DNA of 64,000 nucleotides from Mercurialis annua (Eukaryota; Streptophyta; Magnoliopsida; Malpighiales; Euphorbiaceae), in contig NC_065571.1 of NCBI RefSeq assembly GCF_937616625.2, forward strand, positions 2,172,501-2,236,500, read 5' to 3'. The notes below the pieces were generated by a model. The model ran no database searches and was not told the origin of the DNA. It saw only the letters and a program-made list of their open reading frames with translations. The position numbers were made by a program, and so were the translations under genes. Shown here piece after piece: positions 1-10,201 of this stretch (position 1 is the first letter of the stretch; each line of letters opens with the position of its first letter).

Positions 1-405
1 TAGCAAATTTTCCCAAAACTTTTAGAAATATAGTTATTTCGAATTGTTTAATAAAATTAAATAATAAAAAATGAGTGGCTCTACTAGTTCGAATTAGCAG
101 TACTTTTTTAGATTTATTTTTATTAAATTCATAAGTAAAATTTATGGTTCAAACATTAATTTTATTTATATCTAAAAAAAAGTTATGCATACATATAATT
201 TTTTATCTACTATTCTTGTATCTTGTTAGTGTAATAATTATGATTGACACAATCACACATCGATGAAAATACATTTCATTGATTATATTGAACTATTTAT
301 TTATTTTATTATGATTCAATGAGAAAATTATTAAACTTTTGTTAATATATAACACTATGATTAAAATTCTCCAACATAAAATGAAAAATCATGGCATCTC
401 TTTTT
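1..405. other. AT-rich intergenic sequence
   Basis: No coding, RNA or repeat signal stands out. If the dioxygenase gene at 1769-3202 is intact, this stretch would lie inside its first intron, with the first exon beyond the left edge of the window. Confidence 0.5.
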
Positions 406-763
406 GGGGTTCTTGGGCTGAATACATAGTTTGACCCCTGAACTTGTACCCTTTTACCCATCTAACCCCTAAACATAACGTCTCTTCTATCGAACCTCTA
501 AACTTGTCAAATAATCCGATTTGACCCCTGAACTTAATAAAAACGTAAACATCGAACCTCTCCGTACACAATTTCTTCTAGAATATTTCAAGTGACAGGT
601 GGCACGGAGGGGTTCAATATTTACGTATTTATCAAGTTTAGGGGTTAAATCGGATTATTTAACAAGTTCAGAGGTTCGATAGGTGAGACGTTAAGTTTAG
701 AGGTTAGATGGGTAAAAGGGTACAAGTTAAGGGGTCAAACTATGTATTAAGCCGGGGTTCTTG
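406..763. mobile_element. Foldback MULE-type MITE with 10-bp target duplication
   Basis: The element runs from 416 to 753 (338 bp). The two halves are imperfect inverted repeats: the left arm begins GGCTGAATACATAGTTTGAC and the right arm ends with the complement of GGCTTAATACATAGTTTGAC. It is flanked by a perfect direct repeat, ggggttcttg, at 406-415 and 754-763. Target duplications of 9-10 bp with long terminal inverted repeats are typical of Mutator-like elements. No transposase is present, so it is non-autonomous. The family assignment is inferred from duplication length and structure only. Confidence 0.8.
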
Positions 764-1768
764 ACATGATTTTCATGGTAATTGTATAGATAAGAAGATT
801 CTAAACTATTCTCCATCTTCTATGTTCTTTACATCACATCATATTCTTGTTGTCGTTAATATTATTGTCGTTAATATTATTTAATTAAATTCTTTATTTT
901 GATTAAATGATAAAATAAATTAAAATGTTTACAATTTTTATCAATTCTAATAAAAAATTTAATTTTATCAATTTTAAAACAATCTGAAAAGTTTTGCTAT
1001 AATTATAATTCAATTTTGATAAATTGGAATGACATATATATTTTTAAAATTATTGCCATACAATAGACATGTAAGAAAAAAATACACTTTTCTCACTCAA
1101 AATATAATTAAACTATAACTAAAATGAAAAAGATTAAATTAGATTTGACAAAATTAAAAAGAATGGTTATAATTAATACAAACCGCAAAGATTTAGCTAT
1201 TGTTTTGTTATAATGGCAAAAAAATCATTTTTTTTGGGTTTTTGTAATTTATCTAAATCTCAGTATGATATCTATTCGCATTTTTCATTTATTTTGGCTT
1301 CAACCAGCGAATAATAGTGATTAGCTGAATTTTACTGTTGTTTCTCATGTTTTTTTGGATCGAGTTAAATTTTGCAATTTTAAAAATGAATTTCGCTAAT
1401 TAAAGAGTTGGTATAAAAATTCAATTAACGGTTGGGACAATTAAATTAATTTAAGAAATTGGATAGAATTATAACGAAATTATCAAATTGAAATCTATTT
1501 ATAAATTTTGAAATTTTTGGATAGATTTATAAGTCAAAAAAATTAATTTTTTGAGCACCGTGAAACGTTTTTTTAATCAAAGTTCTTTTATTTTTTTGAA
1601 ATGTATGTTTGTGTTCAAACAAATGTTTGCTTTTGTTGAAAAGGAAAAAAAAGGACTAGTCCTTTTAATTTTTTTCCACAACTCAAATTGCATAATTTAT
1701 CATTCATTTATTTTTTTCACTATTTAACAAGATATGTTTTCATGTATTATGTATATATTCTTCACTAG
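764..1768. other. AT-rich sequence, possibly intronic
   Basis: I see no open frame that could encode the missing N-terminal domain of the dioxygenase downstream. The sequence is mostly A/T runs with no recognisable repeat ends. Confidence 0.5.
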
Positions 1769-3202
1769 ACTTTTGCTGGAAGAATATGGAGAACACCTAG
1801 CAAGAATTGCAACAACTATATTCGATGCAATTGCAAAAATCCTCAATCTAAATAATTCTGATAAATCAAAGTCTTATTTATCAGAATCGACCGGAGTTTT
1901 ACGCATTTATCGATACCCTAAATGCGCTTTAGCTGATGAAACATTAGGCATGGAAGCTCATACAGATAGTTCAGTGCTTTCGATATTGAACCTTCATGAA
2001 CAAGTTGGTGGACTTGAACTTCTCAAAGATGAGCAATGGCTGCATGTTGAGCCTATTCCTAATACTCTAATTATCAACCTTGGAGATATGATGCAGGTTA
2101 GTTACTACCTATATCATATATGCATATTCTTATTATTCGCACTGTTTTAAAAATCGGATCGACCGGTTCATTCGAGAACCGGTGGAAAAGCTAGGTTCAG
2201 TTGCGCTTGAAATTGCAAAAAGAGGTTTAACCAGAATGAACCGGAGAAGATTGTTTGAATATAGAAACTGATGAACTAGTTGAACCGTAAAACCGGTCCA
2301 TTTTTAAAAAAATAAATCAAAATTTCTTTATTTATTAAAAAAAATCTATATAAAAGATCTAATTATATTTTTAATTATTATAAAAGAATTATATAAAGAT
2401 TTAATAATATATTAATTTTTTTAAAACAGTCCAGCCACTAGTTAAACCTTGAACTAGTGGCCACACCAGTTTGACAGCCGGTCCGAATTTTAAGCCATTG
2501 ATTATTAGTGCTTAGGGGTGAGTAAAAAATTTGTTAAACTAAATTAATTAATCTATTTTGTTTGATTCAGTCAGTTGATAAAAAAATTGTTTGGTAATGG
2601 TTATAATTTTTAAAAATTTCGGTTAACCAAATTAATTGAATATTTTTTTCATTTTATTTATCTTTAACAATTATTCTTTATATTTTTATCAAATTGATAG
2701 ACTAATTGGGTCGGTTCAGTTTTGTATTTTAAAATTCTAGTTAATCGATCGATTCGGTGAAAGAAATAAAGTAATTTAATTAATTGGATTTTGGTTAATT
2801 CGGTTGGTTTCTTTAACCAAACAAACTGACTATTTAGTTCCCTTTCTAATTTTGGTGGTGGAGGATTTCCTTTTTACTTTTACTTTTACTTTTTTGTTGA
2901 ATATTATTTATGGTATTCTGATGGTTTTGATGAATATTTGATGAGTTTGTTAGGCGATAAGTGATGATGAATACAAGAGTGTAAAACACAGAGTAAAGGC
3001 AAACAAATATGAAGAGAGATTATCAATTTGCTACTTTGTATTTCCGGCTGAAGAATGTGTGATTCAAACCTCAAAATACAAGCCTTTTACTTACAAAGAT
3101 TTCCAAAAGCAAGTACAACACGATATAAAAACTACTGGATTCAAGGTTGGGCTTCACAACTTCAAGCAAATTCAACCTCTAGGTAAGGCATTTCCGTTCT
3201 AA
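1769..3202 (+). CDS. 2-oxoglutarate/Fe(II)-dependent dioxygenase, GA2-oxidase-like, N-terminus missing (partial or pseudogene)
   Basis: Two exons are readable, 1769-2096 and 2954-3202, joined in phase 0 (GATATGATGCAG then GCGATAAGTG). They encode the C-terminal double-stranded beta-helix domain. The Fe(II)-binding HxD is seen in AHTDSS, the distal histidine in SVKHRV, and the 2-oxoglutarate-binding RxS in ERLS. The end, with VQHDIKTTGFKVGL, resembles gibberellin 2-oxidases and related plant dioxygenases. The conserved N-terminal domain of about 150 residues is not found in the 1.77 kb upstream. Either exon 1 lies off the left edge behind a long intron holding the MITE at 416-753, or the gene is 5'-truncated. 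A possible donor at 3181/3182 (CTAG/GTAAGG) and an acceptor near 3990 leave room for an alternative 3' exon. The domain is clear; the substrate is not. Confidence 0.72.
2145..2845. repeat. Degenerate inverted-repeat elements in the dioxygenase intron
   Basis: The intron holds two repeat-like blocks. One, at about 2145-2505, is rich in CCGGTT/AACCGG and bounded by TTTTAAAAATCGG and its rough complement. The other, at about 2515-2840, begins TTAGGGGTGAGTAAAA and is full of GGTT and CGGTT motifs, as in plant hAT MITEs. No clean right end or target duplication was found for the second block. Confidence 0.45.
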
Positions 3203-3418
3203 ATTGATAGACAGCTAATGTCAAACGCAAAAATTAGAAAAATTAGTTTATAACTTTATATTTATAAAGCATCGACACTTTTCAAAAATATTGTATGCAA
3301 GGGGCACATGGGACACGACAAGGACACGTGCGGAGCACAACGGAATAGATTTCCCAACATTTTAAGTGTTTAAAACTTATTATAGGAGTTAATTCTAATG
3401 AAAATTGAACTTCTTCTC

Positions 3419-3420
<2 letters not shown>
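3203..3420. other. 3' flank of the dioxygenase fragment
   Basis: Short AT-rich 3' flank or possible intron before the microsatellite. It includes a GC-richer patch near 3300-3345 that shows no recognisable feature. Confidence 0.35.
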
Positions 3421-3422
<2 letters not shown>

Positions 3423-3492
<70 letters not shown>

Positions 3493-3690
3493 TATGTATA
3501 TATGTGTATATATATATGTATATATGTGTATATATATATGTATGTATATATATATATGTATGTATATATATATGTATATATGTATATGTGTATGTATGTA
3601 TGTATATATGTATGTATATATATATGTATGTATGTATATGTGTATGTATGTATGTATATATATATGTATGTATATATATGTGTATGTATG

Positions 3691-3729
<39 letters not shown>

Positions 3730-3862
3730 GTGTATGTATGTATATGTGTATATATGTCTATGTGTATGTGTATATATGTCTATGTGTATATATCTGTGTG
3801 TATATATATATATATCTGTGTGTATATATATGTGTGTGTATATATATATATATATATGTATA
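3423..3862. repeat. Long TA/TATG compound microsatellite
   Basis: About 440 bp of purine-pyrimidine alternation made of (TA)n, (TATG)n and (TG)n tracts. Open frames through it encode only alternating Tyr/Ile/Met/Cys or His/Ile/Tyr/Thr and are artefacts of the repeat. Confidence 0.97.
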
Positions 3863-5369
3863 TTCAAATAATTGATTGTCTATTTATTGTCGATTAATAT
3901 GCGACGGAAGGGGTCCTAGTTTCTTTTATTTCTTTTTGTATTTCCATTAATATAGACTAATATATTGTATTGATGCTGAAACTTGAAACAGAACCAGCAA
4001 GTTGAGGAAGATGCATCAGTAATCACCTGCGCTGGTTAAGCTATTAAAGAGATAACGGGGATAATGATTTATACAACTCAATGGTAGCTCTGTTGCAATC
4101 AAATACTATGGTAATTTTGAAAGAAAATTATAATAAAGTTACTATATAACAAAATTTCTCATTTTTTATTCTAACAAGATTATATATGGCATTTCATTTC
4201 ATAAAGCTGTTTTTACGGTTTTTTTTTTACATAAAAATAATATTTTATTAATATCAAGTAGTTATAAATGTAAGAATTTAAAACAGTATAACCATTTATA
4301 ATTACCTGATATAAATCAAGACATAAAGCCTTTATTCGCATATTGTTTTATAAAAAAGTCAAAATTATAAAATTGCTCTATTATAATAAGAATCAAATTC
4401 TTAACTTTCTCATAGAAGACTTATAGGACAAACAAACATTTTATAGAAGTGACAAACAATACTCTCATAAAGAACTATAACGGCAATAATGAGAATTTTT
4501 TTTAAAAGCTAATATAACCTCTAGATGATTTTATCTTTAGTCTTGAAAGGTTTTGATCTATTTCTGATTCTTAATTCGCATATAATTGAAATTGATGTGT
4601 TTCGTCGATAAATTTTAACCAACAAAAACAAAAAGATGAAAAAAAATTGACGATTTATTTTGCTCTATTTAAATAAAATAATAAAAAAATAAATGTCGTC
4701 AATGGTAAGAATAAATTATTAACGGCAGCAGAAAGAGAAAAAAAATAGCTCTAGACTGCTAGAATCTTTTTATCCTCTTTACATTTTATTTTAACTACAA
4801 TGAAGAAATAAAATCGAATCTAATATTGTTATATCAAATTATAATAAAGCCTGTTCGGGATAAAAATTCATTATTTATGGCTTTTAAATTCGAATGGAGA
4901 AGTGGCCTGGGTCAATTAGTTATTAGAGGAAATCAGTCCTAACAATAACTTTTAGCAAAATAATTTCACAAATGCTAGTTAATTTTTTTGTTTTGCAAAA
5001 TTATTTGATTTTAAAATATTTTTTATCAATACGTATATCTTATTTAGGAGAAACACTTGCATGAGCTTAATTCACCACGTAAGATTATGAACCATCCATT
5101 TTAGGGTTTAGTTTTTAGAGTTTACGTGTTAGGACCGATGGATAGAAGTAGTGGTCGGCGGTGGCTAAAGCCTAAAGGTGGTGATGGCGGAACAAAGAAA
5201 ATCTTTGACAATTGTATGTAAGAATGTTGGACTAATAAGATATTTAAACGTGTGAATGATTATGGAATTGGATGTAGAGAAATATTTGTTTAAAACTATC
5301 TGTGTAAAACTAATGAGATCTATTCGTGTCAATGAATTACGAAATTGGTTGCAAACAAATAATTGTGTA
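3863..5369. other. AT-rich intergenic sequence
   Basis: No gene or clear repeat end was found. A short open stretch after a CAG acceptor near 3990 (NQQVEEDASVITCAG then stop) could be a terminal exon of the upstream dioxygenase, but nothing supports it beyond the splice-site pattern. Confidence 0.4.

Positions 5370-5433
<64 letters not shown>
5370..5433. repeat. (TA)n microsatellite
   Basis: About 32 uninterrupted TA units. The overlapping open frames on both strands are repeat-driven and rejected. Confidence 0.97.
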
Positions 5434-5437
<4 letters not shown>

Positions 5438-5917
5438 CAATTTTTATTTTTATTTTACTAATGAGTACATTATTGATTGTAAACTTAATTTTGACTTAAA
5501 TCATATTTGCTTTATATTTATTAGTATCGATAAAAAATGAATTTAAGTTAAGTTAGAGTTTAATGTTGCTAAAAAGTCAATTTTTATAATATTAAAAAAT
5601 TATCCATTTTTAAAAAATTATAAATCTATTCTAATTTGACTAACTTGCTGTATTTCTATCTAATTTTTTAAAATTTGATTGTGCTTTTATGACATTTGAA
5701 TGTGTATCTTAAAAAAATCAAAAGAAGAAAAATTTATGATTAAAATGCTTATAATTTTATTTTTATGCCAAGTTTACATACCACATAGATATAATTAAAT
5801 TGATTTTAAAACATTAAAAATACTTTCAGCAAATTAAAACACATTAAATTTTTTAAATTTTTTTGGAAACAATTTCGAGAAGATTTTGTTGTAATGTTGA
5901 TACTGAATTTTGAATCT
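5434..5917. other. AT-rich intergenic sequence
   Basis: No gene, RNA or repeat boundary recognised. Confidence 0.4.
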
Positions 5918-6364
5918 TTAGTACCAATTGTCTTGACCGGTTCGTAACCGGATTGTTATGCGTAGCGGAATCGAAACCATTCGGTGTGTAGGTATTGATG
6001 TGAGTATGGGGAAAGGGTGTGTGTGTGGTGTGAGGAATAAAAGTTAATTCTAACCCTTTCGGGTTACTTCTTATAGAGAGTTAAACACTTTATGGGTTTT
6101 TTTTTCTAAGGACATATTTACTAGAGACATTCTCTATTTGGTGATTCTCCACCAATTTTGTACTCCTTTTAATGATTAGTGGATGGCTCGATTATTTCAC
6201 CCGTAGATGTACCCTTTAATGCAGAACCACATAAATTTCTTGTGTTATTTATTATTTTACTATATTATTGTTTGTTGATTAAATCAATAATTATATACTT
6301 GTCAATAGTTTTGATTCCGCTGCACATACCAATTCGGTCATAAACCAATCACGACAATTGATAC
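5918..6364. mobile_element. Candidate short terminal-inverted-repeat element
   Basis: The left end (TACCAATTGTCTTGACCGG, leading to GCGGAATCGAAAC) and the complement of the right end (GGTATCAATTGTCGTGA, leading to GCGGAATC) form imperfect inverted repeats of about 50 bp. No convincing target duplication was seen, so both class and limits are uncertain. The interior is non-coding and contains a short GTGTGTGTG tract. Confidence 0.45.
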
Positions 6365-6513
6365 CAAAAATTCAATAATTGGTATCAATGTTATACCAAA
6401 TTTGTTTATATATACCATGGGATCTTATTATTTATAGAGGCAGCAAACACAGCCAATCCTATGATGTCTCTTGCAAACAAACCGCATTGGATAGTAGTAT
6501 AGTGACCGTGAAC

Positions 6514-7395
6514 CATAAAAAAGGCTACTCATGGCCCCTGACTTTAAGGGTATCTTACAACAAACTCCCTGATAAAAAACGATCAGTAAACCTCCTGATC
6601 TTTGTGACGGCGCTCGCTAAACCCTTTTTGGACGAAAATACCTCTGGCGCCATCTTTTTTAGTTAACTGACTTTCAAAAAAAAAACTGACGGCGCCACAT
6701 CAACTGACACGTCATCAAGAATTCATAAAAAAAATTAAAGCACCTAAAATATCCCCAAATTTAATTAAAAAATAAATTAAATAACTCAACCCAACTCTAT
6801 CTAACCTAAACCATACAATCAACCCAACCAAGAACGACCCAACCACCGCCACCCGACCAACCCGCCACCTGACAACCGCCGAAAAATTTTCCGGTCATCT
6901 TCTCCGAGATGACCGGAAAATTTTCCCGTCACCCTCAACAAAGGATTTGTTCCAAGAACAGATCCATCGTCGGATCTGTTCTTGGAACAGATCCTGCGAG
7001 GAAAGTGACCGGAAAATTTTCCGGCAGTGGTTGGGGTGGTAGCGGTGTTTGGGTGGTGTTGATGGTTGGGTTAGTTATTTTGGTTAATCAAATGGTTAGT
7101 GGGTCGATTTTTTTTTTGTCTTTTTGTAAATTAAATTGGAGGTATTTTGGGTGTTTGAAAATTTTAAGGTATTTTGCTGACATGGCAGCTGACGTGGCGC
7201 CGTCAGAATTTTTTTTTTAAAGTATGACAGTTGACTGAAAAAGACTGCGCTATAGGTATTTTCGCCATATTTGGGGTTTAGGTGGCGCCGCCACAAAGAT
7301 CCGGAGGTTTACTGATCTTTTTTTTTTCATCATAGAGTTTGTCGTAAGGTACCGCTAAAGTCAGTGGTCATGGGTGATTATTAGCCCATAAATAA
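6514..7395. mobile_element. Foldback MULE-like element
   Basis: The element runs from 6523 to 7386 (864 bp). Its right end is TGGGTGATTATTAGCC, and the left end (GGCTACTCATGGCCCCTGAC) matches the right-end complement with small gaps. Long imperfect inverted arms follow, including paired GACGGCGCCAC / GTGGCGCCGTC segments. Flanks are cataaaaaa (6514-6522) and cataaataa (7387-7395), an 8-of-9 match as expected for an aged 9-bp target duplication. The centre carries an AGAACAGATCC / GGATCTGTTCT inverted pair near 6955-6998. No transposase frame. It shares its end sequence with the element at 49306-49736. Confidence 0.72.
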
Positions 7396-8311
7396 ATGCC
7401 ATCTTGTGGAATATATTAAACATTGCTAGAAGATACAAAAAAAACTTTCGACTTCTTTTCGAAAATATAGATCAATTTTTTTTATTTTTTTGGGCACAAT
7501 AAGTGAGCGTGTTTTTAAAATTGAACAACTAAACGCTCATTATTTTGAAATTAAAAAAATAAACGCTTTTAGTTTAGTTTTGGGACAATTACCTCCTCAA
7601 ATTTTCGATAAATATTTTAACATTAAAAGTATTCTTGAACTTTTTTCTTATATGATTATGAAAAACATGTCAGCCATTAACAAGTATTCTATTTGAAAAT
7701 AAAAAGCGCTTAATTATACCCAAAAAAAAAAGACTGATTTGTACTTTTGCAAAAATTATGAGATTTTTTTGTACTTTTTACCTTAAACATTTAAACTTAA
7801 AATGTACAATTATGTTTCCTAAAAAAAGGAATTATTATAAATTTGTTGTATGAACTTGTTTGAAAATTATGATTTAGTCTTTGAACTAAAATTTATTACA
7901 ATTTTTAAAAAGTTATAATTTGGTATTTGAACTTGTTGAAACGTTATGAAAAAAATTGTTTTTTACATGTTATTTTCAGATTACACGTCATCACTATTAG
8001 AAAAAAAAAAATTAGTTTTTAGAATTTTTAGGCAACCGTACTACTACCAATTTAAAAGATTAAATTGGCAGAACTAGAGTGGCCTGAATTTGGCACTAGA
8101 GTTGCAGAACTGCAGATCCGAAAGTCTAATACTGATAAATTGGTCAAACTAACAGGTCCTGACCAACTGAAAATTTCAGTCACTCGACGATTAAATAATT
8201 CATACTAAATATTCTGTTATATCCACCATAAAAAGCAGAAAATAATATTTAATTGAATAAAACGTATACTTTTAATCATTTCTCTTATATATTTTTTATA
8301 ATTTTGTTCAA
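7396..8311. other. AT-rich intergenic sequence
   Basis: No supported gene. Around 7840-7990 there are phrases common at foldback-element ends (ATTTAGTCTTTGAACT, TTTGGTATTTGAACTTG), but no paired arm was found. Confidence 0.4.
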
Positions 8312-9817
8312 CTAAGAAAAGGCAAAACCCATACAGAGGCCCCTGTACTATACCACTTTTGTTCAGGAAGCCCCTACTCCAAACTTGTTCACATTCAGGT
8401 CCTTATACTTGCCAAATTCCGATTATAACACCCTTACTTGGACGGAATTCAGCAAGTGTGCCTCACTCTCCGTTAATTAACAGAAAAAACTGATGTGGCA
8501 TTCATTTCCAGATATTAAGGTATACGTGGCATCAATTTTAAAGACTTATTGCATACAAAATTCCAACTTAATGAAAAACTGTAAAATAAATTAAATTTGA
8601 TGGCCAAGTTATCATTTTTGCCATCATCTTCTTTGTTGATATGTCTCTCCCAATTCAAAAAACCCAGTGGCAACTGATTTTCTAAATCTTCGTCTGAATT
8701 TTTGATATCCTTCACTTCTCTTTCTGGATTATCATCTGAATTTTTCTTGTTAATTCTCCAAAAAAAAAACTCCTGCTCAAGACTACCCTTTCTTCTTTCG
8801 TCTGGGTTTTTTTTTCTATACCGATTAGTAGATCTAAGATGTACAAAATAATGTATGAGACATAGCAAGTGTAATATGAAGCCACCATACTGGAATTTAA
8901 AACACCACCTCAAGACAAAATAAAAAGGATTCAAAATTGATAAATTTAATTTCTACGGTGATTTTGGCATTCAAATACCCAGAAAAGTAATTAATTTAAC
9001 TAACATTTTGAGATTTTAATATTTCCTTGTTTCAAAAACAAAACCAACTTTGGGATTCTCCTTCCTAATAAAACCTTCAAAGTTAATTCTTTTCTATACT
9101 ATTGAATCCATGATTTTTTAACTTCCAATTTCAATTCATCCGTCTGGGTATTGTTATTTTTTATTGGATTGTTCAATTTTTGCTGATTCATGTACTTAAC
9201 CCAGAAATTGGTTAAATTTTACAAGTTTGAAATTTGGGTTTTTGAGTTTTTTTTTTAATTTTAATTATCATGAATCTTCTTCAAGGAAGAGGAGCTCTTG
9301 TTGTTATTCTGGTTGTGGTTCTTTCTCTTTTATTTGTTGAGTTTATGCTTATCCTTCTACTTTCTTCGCATGTTTTCAATTTGTTTTACGATAAATGATC
9401 TCTTTTTTTTTCACAGTTTTTGATTATGATCAATATTTACAATGGAGTAAATTTTTCTTCAGTTTCTTTTATCACACATGTATATTAAGGCTGAATTTGT
9501 TGTGTTCTCCAGAAATTTTATATTGTAGAAAATGAAGTGGAGAAGAAAAGGAAAAATTTATCTAAAGGTCCTTATATTTTATGTGTATTTTATTCATTAA
9601 TTATTGGGGTTAAAAGTTAAAAAAACCAGACAATCTTTTTTTTACACTCTCACATAACGTGTGTGAGGCTCACTTGCTGAATTCCGTCCAAGTAAGGGTA
9701 TTATAATCGGAATTTGGCAAGTATGAGGATCTGAATGTGAATAAGTTTGGAGTAGGGGCTCCCTGAATAAAAGTGGTATAGTACAAGGGCCTTCCTATGG
9801 GTTTTGCCCAAAGAAAA
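8312..9817. mobile_element. Large non-autonomous MULE-like element (1.49 kb) with long TIRs
   Basis: The element spans 8321-9808. About 160 bp at each end are inverted copies: GGCAAAACCCATA at the left, TATGGGTTTTGCC at the right, and the shared inner segment TTGGACGGAATTCAGCAAGT with its complement. Flanks ctaagaaaa (8312-8320) and caaagaaaa (9809-9817) match at 8 of 9 bases, fitting a 9-bp duplication. The interior of about 1.15 kb is not inverted and has only weak open frames: a minus-strand 139-codon frame at 8515-8934 and a 43-codon hydrophobic frame at 9271. I recognise neither. It could contain captured host sequence (Pack-MULE style), which is not shown here. Confidence 0.75.
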
Positions 9818-10201
9818 TGTTCAAAACCCTAGAAACAAATTGTATCTCACGCCAAAAATTTAAAATTGTAGCAAATATTTTTTTCCTTTTCTCTATTACT
9901 GAATCTGTAGCTGTTAAGAACTTAAATAGTATAAATTTAACAGCTTTGTCCATTATATTCATGGCAAGTGCATGAAATTCCATTTCCCCTCCACCACCAT
10001 TCTGACTCCTCCAATTTTCCTTTTTGTCTGGATTCACTCCTCCAACTTATTAATTTCTCAAATACATCCTTCATTCCTGTTTCCCTCATTTTTTTCTCTT
10101 TCTGCCTTCATTTGCCATGTACTTTTTTTGGCAGTACTTTTATAAAAGCTTCAATTTTTTTATTTTTTATAATATGGTTCTGTGTTGTAAAATTTCATGT
10201 A

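Noticed and set aside
3370..3897. Several long open frames on both strands rich in Tyr/Ile/Met/Cys or His/Ile/Tyr/Thr
   Set aside because: They are translations of a TA/TATG microsatellite with no complexity, splice sites or conserved sequence.
5165..5540. Open frames crossing 5370-5433
   Set aside because: Their core is a (TA)n tract and the flanks match no family.
8515..8934. 139-codon minus-strand frame
   Set aside because: It lies inside a non-autonomous foldback element, is compositionally AT-driven, and shows no recognisable domain.
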